Shown here: in pieces, positions 1-8,800 of the stretch | How the letters are laid out: the number at the start of each line of letters is the position of its first letter | Numbering within the stretch: position 1 is the first letter of the stretch | Source: Hymenobacter sublimis | GTDB taxonomy: Bacteria > Bacteroidota > Bacteroidia > Cytophagales > Hymenobacteraceae | Reading direction: 5' to 3' | DNA length: 64,000 nt | Assembly: GCF_023101345.1 (NCBI RefSeq) | Contig: NZ_CP095848.1 | Span: forward strand, 4,428,001 to 4,492,000 | The notes under the pieces: model-generated | Database searches by the model: none | What the model saw: the letters and a program-made list of their open reading frames with translations, nothing else | What the model was told of the DNA's origin: nothing | Translations under genes and position numbers: made by a program

Positions 1-350
1 ATGTCGCCAACTACTTGGGCGTCAAGGCCCATGGCTACCTCAAAGAGGTGGCGTACGGCGTCGGTATGCTGATCGAGAATATCGAAGTAGGGAAAGTACT
101 CAGCTACCTCGGGCAGATTCTTGAGCTGACCCAGGGCTTCAATAATGGCGGGGCTTTGGTCGCGCGCAGCGGAATAATATACTTCTGTGCGGTTACAGGT
201 GCTCAGCACAAGCAGGTCGGTGAGGGCCAGCTCGTGGTGGAGGGTGTGCAGGAAACGGCGACAGGCAGCCTCGTCCAAGGCAATCAGCTCCCGGATTTCC
301 AGGGGAGCTTTTTTAAAGGAAAGACTAACGGCCTTGAATGGATGGAGCAT
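1..350 (-). CDS. hemA: Glutamyl-tRNA reductase, N-terminal part (cut by window edge)
   Basis: The reverse strand from ATG at 350 reads about 116 codons into the window edge with no stop. The product begins MLHPFKAVSLSFKKAPLEIR and contains LVLSTCNRTEVYY, the catalytic-Cys motif (S-T-C-N-R-T-E) of glutamyl-tRNA reductase, followed by the family sequence FEVAMGLDAQVVGD. The enzyme reduces glutamyl-tRNA(Glu) to glutamate-1-semialdehyde, the first step of C5 haem biosynthesis. The start is supported by a perfect -7 box (TATTTTTG on the minus strand, 379-386) that leaves a leader of about 26 nt. The C-terminal NADPH-binding and dimerisation domains lie outside the window. It is divergent from the sensor kinase. 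Identification is confident. Confidence 0.93.
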   Translation of the reverse strand, partial: MLHPFKAVSLSFKKAPLEIRELIALDEAACRRFLHTLHHELALTDLLVLSTCNRTEVYYSAARDQSPAIIEALGQLKNLPEVAEYFPYFDILDQHTDAVRHLFEVAMGLDAQVVGD

Positions 351-378
351 AGCTTGTGCTAGTGCGAGAATCAGAGGG

Positions 379-386
379 CAAAAATA
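379..386 (-). promoter_or_regulatory. Bacteroidota -7 promoter box of hemA
   Basis: TATTTTTG on the minus strand fits TAnnTTTG exactly. It puts transcription start near 376, about 26 nt before the hemA ATG. No clear -33 TTG is seen at the expected spacing. The rest of the 351-626 gap holds nothing else I recognise. Confidence 0.55.
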
Positions 387-626
387 CAGTACAAATTGCT
401 AGCGTAAAAACAGTTGCTACCCCCTAGTGGTTCGGGCAAACCTATATTGGCGTTGAAAGAGGGGTTTAAGCAGATTAAAGAAAGGTTATTCTCGTTTAAT
501 TAGACAAAAATCATTTCGTTGCGTTACGCCTAGGCTCTCTACTGTTGAGCTGCCCGTTGGCGAGGCCGTATCTTCGTAGGGGTGCGGGCCGTATGCTGCA
601 CCTTCCCATCCGCTTGTTTCTGCCCT

Positions 627-1814
627 GTGCTGCCCATCCCGATTTACGACCAAAAGTCCCGCATCAAGCTCGTAATTGTAGGCGTGGCCCTGCTGATTGG
701 GGCGGCCACGGTTATCTACACCAACCTGCTGGTGCAGCGCCTCTCGGAGCGGGAGCAAAAGCAAATTGACCTCTACGCCAAAACCCAGCGCTACCTCATC
801 AACACCGAGGAAGAATCGAACGTGTCCTTCCTGTATGATGAGATTATTGAGGCCAACACCACCATTCCCGTCATCTGGGCCGATGACAGCGGCTACCCCC
901 TCGACGCCCAGAATCTACCGGTTCCGAAGGGCCTGAGCGAGACGGCCCGCGTGACCTACCTGCAACGGGAAATGCAAAAAATGAAGGAGCAGCACCCACC
1001 CATTGTCATTGAGATTGGGGGCGGCGTGCGCAACTTCATTTACTATAAGGAGTCGTCGCTCCTGACGCAGCTGCGGTTTTACCCGCTGGTGCAGCTGGCT
1101 ATTATCGGCTGCCTGGGCGTTATTGCCTACTTCGCGTTCAGCTACTCCCGCCGGGCGGAGCAGAACCGCGTGTGGGTGGGCCTAGCCAAGGAAACGGCCC
1201 ACCAGCTGGGCACCCCGCTCAGCAGCCTAGTGGGCTGGCAGGCCTACCTGCGCGAGTCGGAACGGTTTAAGGGTGAGCCTATTGTGGAGGAGCTGGGCAA
1301 GGACATCCGGCGACTGGAAATCATTACGGAGCGGTTCAGCAACATCGGCTCGGTGCCCGTGCTCAAGGACGAGAACATCCTGCGCGTCACCCAGAATGCC
1401 ATCAGCTATCTGCAAAGCCGGGTGTCTAGAAAGGTGAGCTTCGAGATAAAAACCGACTTGCCCACTGATACGCCCGCCCAAGTCAACATCCCACTTTTCG
1501 ACTGGGTCATTGAGAACATCTGCAAAAACGCCGTGGATGCTATGGACGGCCGCGGCAGCATTACCATTCACCTGCGCCGCCCCGTGCGCAACAAGTCCCA
1601 AATTGCCATCGACATCACCGATACGGGCAAGGGCATCTCCAAAAGTAAGCTCGAAAGCGTGTTCCTGCCCGGCTACACCACCAAAAAGCGGGGCTGGGGC
1701 CTGGGGCTGGCCCTGGCCAAGCGCATCATCGAGAACTACCACAAAGGGCGCCTCTTCGTGAAATGGAGCGAGGTAGGCCGCGGCACTACCTTCCGGGTGA
1801 TACTGAACGGGTAA
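627..1814 (+). CDS. Membrane sensor histidine kinase (orphan)
   Basis: A 395-residue kinase if translation starts at GTG 627 (LPIPIYDQKSRIK follows). The open frame extends to GTG 582, but that extension is Cys/Phe-rich and unlike a kinase N-terminus. An N-terminal membrane helix (about residues 12-31), an extracytoplasmic sensing region and a second helix near 150-170 come first. The H-box is KETAHQLGTPLSSL, with phospho-acceptor His near residue 192. The ATPase core shows the N-box (ENICKNAVDAMDG), G1 (DTGKGIS) and G2 (GWGLGLALAKRI). No response regulator is adjacent, so its partner and signal are unknown. It is divergent from hemA and convergent with the lipocalin-like gene. Family assignment is secure; the start codon is not. 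Confidence 0.88.
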   Translation: MLPIPIYDQKSRIKLVIVGVALLIGAATVIYTNLLVQRLSEREQKQIDLYAKTQRYLINTEEESNVSFLYDEIIEANTTIPVIWADDSGYPLDAQNLPVPKGLSETARVTYLQREMQKMKEQHPPIVIEIGGGVRNFIYYKESSLLTQLRFYPLVQLAIIGCLGVIAYFAFSYSRRAEQNRVWVGLAKETAHQLGTPLSSLVGWQAYLRESERFKGEPIVEELGKDIRRLEIITERFSNIGSVPVLKDENILRVTQNAISYLQSRVSRKVSFEIKTDLPTDTPAQVNIPLFDWVIENICKNAVDAMDGRGSITIHLRRPVRNKSQIAIDITDTGKGISKSKLESVFLPGYTTKKRGWGLGLALAKRIIENYHKGRLFVKWSEVGRGTTFRVILNG

Positions 1815-1856
1815 CCTAGCGGCTAGTTAGCCTACCCTGCTACCGTGACCAGTGTG

Positions 1857-2987
1857 CTACTCGCTCCGGCCGGTTTTCTGGTCCTGGGTTGCCACCTCTT
1901 CGGCCCCTTCCCTGACCTTTTTTACTTCCGAGCGGTTGGTGATTTCTACGTAGCTGTTGCCGTGCACGGGCTTGCCGTGGTGGGTGCCTTCTACCCGGCA
2001 CATGCCCTCCCAGTAGTGCATTTTGATGCCCGCAAATAGTTTTAGGGTCAACTCCTGATCCGGCATGACGGGGGTAATGGTCAGGTCGTAGCCCTGGCTG
2101 GGGATGCGCAGGCGCCACTTGTTGGGGTAGCGCAGCTTGGAGTGCGGACTGGTCCAATAAGCCAGGGGCTCCAGCTGAAAGTCCTGTTGGCCAAGGTGGG
2201 TGTTTTGGGCCTGAGCTCCGTAGTGCGAGCCGCCCCCAATGCTTTGCCCTGTGGCCTTGTTGTAGAGCTGATAGGCCATAATTTCCTCACGGGGCTCGTC
2301 GAGCTGAATGCTAAACCAGTCCCAGCCCAGGTCCTTGGTGGTTACGCTGTTGCAGTTCCACTGCCGGTCGTACCACAGCTCGCCCTCTACCTGCCGGACC
2401 TTGCCGTTGATTTCAACCGAGCCGCTGGCTTGCAGGCGGGGGTAGCTGTAGTAGCCGGCCGTGGCGGTGGGCCCGTAGTGCTCGTAGCCAGTGCCCCCGT
2501 GCAGTAGTACGGGCTTGGTGGGGGTAGTCGTCAGGTCGATGGCGTGGCCGGTGTGGGCGGCCATGCGGGCCTGCAAGTGGTAGGTGCCTTCCTGCCCGCT
2601 GAGCGTCCAGCGCTGGGCCTGTTTCTGGGTCACTAAGCGGAGCGGCAGGGTAGGAGCCAGCAGCTGGGGCAGGCGCTCCACTTTATAATCGTAGCGGAAC
2701 TGCTGCTGCTGCGGGTCGGTGAGGGCGAAGTTGACCATCTGCCAGTCCTTCTTGCCCGTGATGTTGAAGTGGAAGAACACATACTCTACCCCGAACGTCT
2801 CGCCGGTGGCTTTGTCGCGCAAGTGGCCCGTGAAGTACCACCATTCCAAGGAGTTCTGTTTATGCACCGCCTCTTCCTGAGGCAGCTGGGCCCGCTCGGA
2901 AAATACATCGTGCTTGTTGGTGGGCTTGAGGGCGCAGCCGGTAGTAGTAAACAGGAGCAGCAGGGTAGCAAACAGCAGATTCTTCAT
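1857..2987 (-). CDS. CrtC/AttH-like lipocalin-fold lipoprotein
   Basis: The 376-residue product from ATG 2987 starts with a lipoprotein signal (MKNLLFATLLLLFTTTGC, lipobox Cys18). The mature part has the SLEWWYFTGHL signature and FGVEYVFFHF typical of the CrtC/AttH family (carotenoid 1,2-hydratase related, tandem lipocalin-like barrels). LWYDRQWNCN and GWDWFSIQL further along also fit that family. Related proteins hydrate carotenoids or have unknown hydrolase-like roles; no carotenoid gene lies nearby, so the substrate is unknown. The open frame runs up to 3074, but the signal peptide fixes the start at 2987. It lies 54 nt downstream of the broken CarboxypepD-type gene on the same strand and may be cotranscribed with it. 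Confidence 0.85.
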   Translation of the reverse strand: MKNLLFATLLLLFTTTGCALKPTNKHDVFSERAQLPQEEAVHKQNSLEWWYFTGHLRDKATGETFGVEYVFFHFNITGKKDWQMVNFALTDPQQQQFRYDYKVERLPQLLAPTLPLRLVTQKQAQRWTLSGQEGTYHLQARMAAHTGHAIDLTTTPTKPVLLHGGTGYEHYGPTATAGYYSYPRLQASGSVEINGKVRQVEGELWYDRQWNCNSVTTKDLGWDWFSIQLDEPREEIMAYQLYNKATGQSIGGGSHYGAQAQNTHLGQQDFQLEPLAYWTSPHSKLRYPNKWRLRIPSQGYDLTITPVMPDQELTLKLFAGIKMHYWEGMCRVEGTHHGKPVHGNSYVEITNRSEVKKVREGAEEVATQDQKTGRSE

Positions 2988-3040
2988 ACCCCGCAATAAG
3001 GTTTTTCGGGGCCGAAAGGTTTGACTACCGGCGCGTTTTG

Positions 3041-3175
3041 CTACCGCCGAAACGGCTGCGTAAGCCTCCACCACAAGCCGCGGGGCGTGTACCAGGGGGG
3101 CATGCTGTAGCCGCCTACAATGATTACTTCCCCACCAAGCACGCGTCCGTCAGGGGCCAGCGTCACGGTCAGGGG
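3041..3175 (-). pseudogene. Cut-off C-terminal coding remnant of the CarboxypepD-type gene
   Basis: Reading past the TAG at 3176-3178 in the same frame gives a further 44 codons ending at TAG 3041-3043. They include PLTVTLAPDGRVLGGEVIIV, then GGYSMPPWYTPRGLWWRLTQ and PFRR. This is protein-like: alternating beta residues, then a Trp-rich basic tail like those that end many Bacteroidota CarboxypepD-domain membrane proteins. It directly continues the beta-strand pattern of the upstream gene. I interpret it as the true C-terminus, separated by a nonsense codon. Confidence 0.7.
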
Positions 3176-3799
3176 CTAGTGTAGCGCCGCAGAACGCAGC
3201 GTAAGAAGCTGGCTGACGTAACCAACAGAACTAACCTGTACCTCTACCAGGCCAGCTGGCTCAGTGCTGGCCGGCAGTTGTAACTCAAACTTTCCATCAG
3301 ACCCGGTGCTGACGCCGGTAGTTGTGCCCTGCACCAGCACCGTAACGCCTGGCAGCGGCTCCTGGGTAGCAGAATCCAGCACAATGCCCCGCACCACCAC
3401 GGGCAGTAGGGCCAGGTGAGGAGCTGGAGCGGCGGCCATCATGCCCATGGTAATGCGGCGCTGCTCCACCGGCGTGCTGGGCCGCAACTGTGCCGCGGCC
3501 GGGGCCACCGCCGCGCCTACTCCAGCAAAAGCCAGAACCGCGGCCATGAGGCGGGAGTAGTATGGGGCTGGTGCTGCGGGTAGCAACGGCCGCTCGAGCT
3601 GACTGGCCCGGAAGCGGCCGCAAGTAGAGCCAGAGCCTTTGGGCTGCCCTAGGTGAGCCAGCAGCTCGGCGTCTGACATGCGAGTGAAATCTACGACTAC
3701 CTTATCACAGGCGGCGCAGTGGCGGCCCTGGGTGGCGGGTGTCATGGCCTGCCAGCTTTCGTGGCAAGGCTTAGGAACGGAGAGGGTAGGGCGGGGCAT
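3176..3799 (-). CDS. CarboxypepD_reg-like membrane protein, truncated by in-frame TAG
   Basis: From ATG 3799 the product is 207 residues. The N-terminus carries a Cys pattern common in Bacteroidota proteins of this type (Cys12, Trp16, then C-A-A-C at 28-31 and VVVDFTRM). A single hydrophobic segment follows near 85-108, then a proline-rich linker, then a CarboxypepD_reg-like beta domain (VRGIVLDSATQEPLPGVTVL, SVGYVSQLLTL). It is probably an inner-membrane protein with a periplasmic beta domain; its role is unknown. The frame is open to 3952, but that extension is not protein-like. The gene stops at TAG 3176, in the middle of a beta strand, and coding potential continues in frame to 3041, so it is probably a recent nonsense allele. 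Confidence 0.7.
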   Translation of the reverse strand: MPRPTLSVPKPCHESWQAMTPATQGRHCAACDKVVVDFTRMSDAELLAHLGQPKGSGSTCGRFRASQLERPLLPAAPAPYYSRLMAAVLAFAGVGAAVAPAAAQLRPSTPVEQRRITMGMMAAAPAPHLALLPVVVRGIVLDSATQEPLPGVTVLVQGTTTGVSTGSDGKFELQLPASTEPAGLVEVQVSSVGYVSQLLTLRSAALH

Positions 3800-3992
3800 A
3801 AACGAGAAAATTAAGGGTCTGCTGGGTTGATGCCGCGCCCGACTACATTCCACACCAAACCGCCAAACTTCTTCCGTAAGACGAGAGCAGCGCGTCTTCT
3901 TTCGGGGCGGCTGGGGTAGCGGAGCGGAGCCCTGGCGTGCAGCCCCGCGCATTATTCTGTATCTTTTGCCCCCTTAACCTCTCACTACGGCC

Positions 3993-5768
3993 TTGTCTAC
4001 ACCTCTCCCGCCCTCGCGCCTCAGCGGCCTGTTTCGCCGCAAAAGCCTGACTGATATTCTGCATAACCCGCCCGCTGATGCCGAAGGCCACGGTCCCGGC
4101 GAGAGTGGGGGCCTGGCCCGGCACCTAACCGTGCGCGACCTAACGGCCCTGGGCATTGCCGCCGTTATTGGAGCGGGCATCTTCAGCACCATCGGCAACG
4201 CCTCCCACGACGGCGGGCCGGCCGTGTCGCTGCTGTTTGTGTTTACGGCCATTGCCTGCGCCTTCTCGGCCTTGTGCTACGCTCAGTTTGCGGCTACTAT
4301 TCCCGTGAGCGGCTCGGCCTATACCTACGCCTACGCCTCCTTCGGGGAGCTGGCCGCCTGGATTATCGGCTGGGCCCTGATTATGGAGTACGCCGTGGGC
4401 AACATCGTAGTGGCCATATCCTGGTCTGATTACTTTACCGGGCTGCTCGACGGCATTGGGGTGCATATTCCGAGCTACCTGACCATGGGCATGCAAAGCG
4501 CCCACAAGCACTACAACGAGGTACTGGCTCTGATGCAGGCCGGCAAACCACTGGCCGAAGCCTCGCCGGCTCAACTGGCTGGCTATCAGACCTGGACCTC
4601 GGCGCCCGAGCTTTTTGGGGGCCTGCGTTTGGTGGTCGACTTGCCCGCCGGCCTGATTACGCTGCTAATTACGGCCATTGTCTACATCGGCATTAAGGAG
4701 TCTAAGAACGCCTCCAACCTGCTGGTGCTGCTCAAACTGATTGTGGTGGCCACCGTCATTGGCGTGGGCGCCTTCTATGTGCAGCCCGGCAACTGGACTC
4801 CCTTCGCCCCGAATGGGGTAGGTGGGGTGCTGAAGGGCGTATCGGCCGTGTTCTTTGCCTACATCGGTTTCGATGCCATCAGCACCACGGCCGAGGAGTG
4901 TAAAAATCCTCAGCGCGACCTGCCCCGGGCCATGATTTACGCCCTCATCATCTGCACTGTGCTCTACGTTATTATCACGCTGGTACTCACGGGCATGGTG
5001 TCCTATAAGGAGCTGGGCGTGGGCGACCCGCTGGCTTTTGTGTTCCAGAAAGTAGGCCTGAACTGGCTGGCCGGGGTAGTGGCCGTATCGGCCGTGTTTG
5101 CCATGGCCTCCGTGCTACTCGTGTTCCAGATCGGGCAGCCCCGCATCTGGATGACCATGAGCCGCGACGGACTGCTGCCGCCGGTATTTGCCAAGGTGCA
5201 CCCCAAGTTTCACACGCCTTCGTTTAGCACCATTGTCACGGGCTTCTTTGTGGGCGTGCCGGCCCTGCTGCTGAACATGGACCTGGTAATTGACCTAACC
5301 AGCATCGGGACCCTATTTGCCTTTGCCCTGGTATGTGGTGGCATTCTTATCATTGACCCTCATGGCCAGAGCGAGGCCCGCTTCAAGGTGCCCTACATTA
5401 ACGGGCAGTTTCTGGTGCCCTTGGTTATGCTGCTGGGGCTGGGGTTGCTGTTTGCCTATAACCAGGAAGGCCTCCAGGCGTTCGGCAGCGCCGTGCGCGG
5501 CGACGGAGGCTACGAGGAGTTCCGCCACTACATTCCCATGCTGGTGTTTATTGGGTTCTGCCTCGGGCTGGCTTGGCTGTCCTTTCGCAAGCGCCTGTCT
5601 CTGCTGCCTACCCTGGGCCTGCTCACCAACCTATATCTGATGACCCAGCTGGGCATCAACAACTGGCTGCTGTTCTTTGGCTGGCTTGTTCTGGGTCTGG
5701 TGCTATACTTCAACTACGGTTACAAGCACAGCCGATTGGGCCTGAAAAAAGTAGCCGTAAGCCAGTAA
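3993..5768 (+). CDS. APC-family amino acid permease (cationic amino acid transporter type)
   Basis: A 591-residue polytopic protein. The N-terminal cytoplasmic stretch (LFRRKSLTDIL) leads into LTALGIAAVIGAGIFSTIG, the APC helix-1 unwound motif. FFAYIGFDAISTTAEE and NPQRDLPRAM are typical of the cationic amino acid transporter (CAT/YfnA-like) subfamily. I count about 12-14 membrane helices. It is probably a proton-coupled amino acid importer in the inner membrane; the substrate cannot be told from sequence. The start is TTG at 3993. A near-consensus -7 box (TATCTTTTG, around 3958-3967) lies about 25 nt upstream, in the gap shared with the divergent CarboxypepD-type gene. A strong hairpin terminator follows at 5797. 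Confidence 0.9.
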   Translation: MSTPLPPSRLSGLFRRKSLTDILHNPPADAEGHGPGESGGLARHLTVRDLTALGIAAVIGAGIFSTIGNASHDGGPAVSLLFVFTAIACAFSALCYAQFAATIPVSGSAYTYAYASFGELAAWIIGWALIMEYAVGNIVVAISWSDYFTGLLDGIGVHIPSYLTMGMQSAHKHYNEVLALMQAGKPLAEASPAQLAGYQTWTSAPELFGGLRLVVDLPAGLITLLITAIVYIGIKESKNASNLLVLLKLIVVATVIGVGAFYVQPGNWTPFAPNGVGGVLKGVSAVFFAYIGFDAISTTAEECKNPQRDLPRAMIYALIICTVLYVIITLVLTGMVSYKELGVGDPLAFVFQKVGLNWLAGVVAVSAVFAMASVLLVFQIGQPRIWMTMSRDGLLPPVFAKVHPKFHTPSFSTIVTGFFVGVPALLLNMDLVIDLTSIGTLFAFALVCGGILIIDPHGQSEARFKVPYINGQFLVPLVMLLGLGLLFAYNQEGLQAFGSAVRGDGGYEEFRHYIPMLVFIGFCLGLAWLSFRKRLSLLPTLGLLTNLYLMTQLGINNWLLFFGWLVLGLVLYFNYGYKHSRLGLKKVAVSQ

Positions 5769-5796
5769 ATTCAGCCGTTGTCCGGTACCTTTCCCG

Positions 5797-5827
5797 AACC
5801 CGCCGGCTGCCAGCGCCGGCGGGTTTT
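5797..5827 (+). terminator. Rho-independent terminator after the APC permease
   Basis: AACCCGCCGGC pairs perfectly with GCCGGCGGGTT over a 7-nt loop and runs into TTTTG. It separates the permease from the helicase. Confidence 0.8.
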
Positions 5828-5881
5828 GTATGTCCGCTATTTTCTGGCCTGATCAATTTTCGACTTGTATCTATACGGTTT

Positions 5882-8800
5882 ATGTCGGCTGCTGCTACCG
5901 CTTCCTCTCCTTCTGTTACCCTTGCTGCCCGCCTAGAAGCCGCCCGCCAGGAGCTGCTGGACTTGGGCCTACGCAACCCCCTGCTCAACTTTCGGCCCTC
6001 ACCTGCCCGGGGCGTGCTGGTGGTGGGCGAGGAGGCCGGGGCGGTGTACGAGGTGCTGGTGCGCCAAGGCAAAACCATGTACTTCCAGGGCGCGCCCGGT
6101 TCTCGAAAGACCATAAAGTCCCCCGACTCGGTGCAGTTCATGAGTGGCTTTACCCACCTGGAAGCCGCCGCAGCGGGACTGAGTGAGGCCGAAGCCCAAG
6201 CCCAACGGGACGCGTATTATAAAGCCGCCCAGCCGCCAGTACCGTTGCCAACGGAACTAACCGAAGCGGAGCGCCACGCCCTGCTCACCGACAACAAGCT
6301 GCAAACCGCCGACCCAGTAGATAAGCTGGAAAATCGGCTGCTGAATACGTATTACACGGCCCGCACCAGCCTGGAGGAAACCGGTGTTAATATTCTCTAC
6401 CTGGCCCTGGGACAACTCACTTGGTATGAGGCTGATAGTAGCCTGGAACCTCGCTACGCGCCGCTGCTGCTGGTGCCCGTGCTGCTGGAGCGCGGCACCG
6501 CCGTCGAGCGGTTTCGGCTGCGCCACACCGGCGCCGAAATAGAAGGCAACCTCTCCTTGCAGGCCAAGCTGCGGGTCAGCTTCGGGGTAGCGCTGCCCCT
6601 GCCCGAAGCCGAAGATGACTTGCGACCAGCCGAGTATTTTGCCAGCGTAAGCCGTCTGGTGGCTGGCTTGCCGCGCTGGCAAGTGCAGCCCGACAGCATT
6701 GCCCTGGGCTTCTTTTCCTTCGGCAAGTTCATGCTCTACCGCGACCTAGACCCCGCGCTCTGGCCCGCCGATGCTCCATTGCTCAGCCACCTGGCTATTG
6801 CCGCGCTGCTCGGCCCCGACACGGGTTTTCAGGATGCTCCACCTACCCTCAACGATACCACGTTTCTCGATACCGAAAGCCCCGCTCACGAGCTGCACCA
6901 AGTGCTGGATGCCGACTCCTCCCAGCTGCTGGCCCTGCTAGCCGTGCACGAAGGCCGCAACCTGGTGATTCAGGGGCCGCCCGGCACCGGCAAGTCGCAA
7001 ACTATTGCCAACCTACTGGCCGAAGCCATTGGCGCGGGCAAGAAGGTGCTGTTCGTGGCTGAAAAAATGGCGGCCTTGGAAGTGGTGAAGCGCCGCCTCG
7101 ATACCCTGGGTCTGGGCGTGGCTTGCCTGGAACTGCACAGCCACAAAGCCAACAAGAAAGCCCTTCACGAGGAACTGAAGCAAACTATAAGTCTCGGCCG
7201 TCCGGCCGCAGCGGCCCTGGTGGAAGACCAAGTGGCCCAACTCCCCCGCTACCGGGCCGTCCTCAACGACTACGCCCTGGCCGTGAATGCCCCGCTGGGC
7301 CGCAGCCGCCGCACCGCCCAGCAGGTAGTTGGTGAGCTGGCCCGGCTACGTGAAGCGCACGGTGCCGTGGAGCTGCCCCGGCTCGGAATTTCTCGCCTGC
7401 CCGAATGGACTGACGCCGACGCCGCCCACGCCGAAACTCTGGCGGCCCGCGTGCAGGCTACCCTGCAGAAGGTAGGCCGACCCAAAGACCTGCTGTTCTG
7501 GGGTAGTGAGCTGCAGGTGCTGTTGCCCGCCGCGCAGGAGCAACTGGCCCGCCACCTGCGCGAAGCCCAAGAAGCAGTAAAGGCCCTGCAGGCCGCTGCC
7601 GCCGCTCTGGCTGAACACCTGGGCCTGCTACCTGTTCCCGCTGACCGCGCCGCGGCCGAAGCCTTGCTACCCGCCGCCCGCCACGCCCTGCTGGCGCCCA
7701 ACCTGGCCGGAGCCGCCGTAACTAACACAAGCTGGCTGGATCAGGCCGGCCGCATCCAAGAAACACTGGCAGCCGGGGCAACCTACACCTGCCTGCATCA
7801 GCAGCACGAGGCCACCCTGCTACCCGAAGCCTGGGGCCAGGAGTTGCTTCCGGAACGCGCGGCCTACTTGAGCTACGGTGATAAGTGGTGGAAATTCCTG
7901 AATGCCGACTATCGCAAAGCCAAAAAGCGCCTGCAAAGCTTCTGGCGCGGCCCGCTTCCCACTGAAGCGGATGCGGTAATCAGCACCATCGATGCTATTC
8001 ATGAAACCGCCCGCCACGAGCAGCTTCTTACGGAAGCTAGCGGGTTGATGCGCAGTTTGTTCGGTCATGCGTGGCAGGGCGTGCGTTCGGAGTGGCCGAT
8101 GTTGGCAAAAAATCAGGAGTACCTATCGCGCACCCACCAGCGCATCAGTCGGAAGGAGTTGCCCGCAGCTTTGCTTGACTACTTGGCCCGGCCGCCGCAG
8201 CCCGAAACCTTGGCGCCCCAGCTGGTGGCTCTCGAAGCAGCCCTAACGCAGCACCGCACTACCCTGCAAGCTCTAGCCAACGCCCTGCAGCTCAACGAAG
8301 CCCGCCGGTTTGGCCCCGATGGTCGCCTGCAGTTTCAGCCCTTCGCCGTCCAGCTCGCCACCCTTGCCGCCTGGCAAGCTGACTTGCCGGCCCTGCACCT
8401 CACCACCGAGTGGAACAACGTGGCGGCGGCCGTGCAGGCCGAAGGGCTGCCGGAACTGCTTCTGCTGGCCGAGCGCTGGGAGCCGGCCGCCCACCACTTG
8501 GTAGCGGCCCTGCGCCAAACCTGGCTGGAGTACCTGCAGAAATTGGCCTATGAGCAGCACCCGGCCCTGCGGCAGTTTGAGCGCGCCAGCCACGAGGAAG
8601 TAGTTGCCCGCTTCCGGCAGGCCGACCAGGACTCGCTTTATCACAATCGGGTGCGGGCCATGCAGCAGCACTTTGAGCAGCTGCCTAACCAGCAAGCCGG
8701 CGGCCAAATGCTGCTCTTGCGCAACGAATTCGCCAAGAAAGCCCGCCACCTGCCCCTGCGCAAGCTCATGCAACAGGCCGGGCGGGCGGTGCAGGCCATC

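Noticed and set aside
15..362. Plus-strand open frame at the left edge
   Set aside because: It is antisense to hemA, whose reverse-strand frame has the clear glutamyl-tRNA reductase motif.
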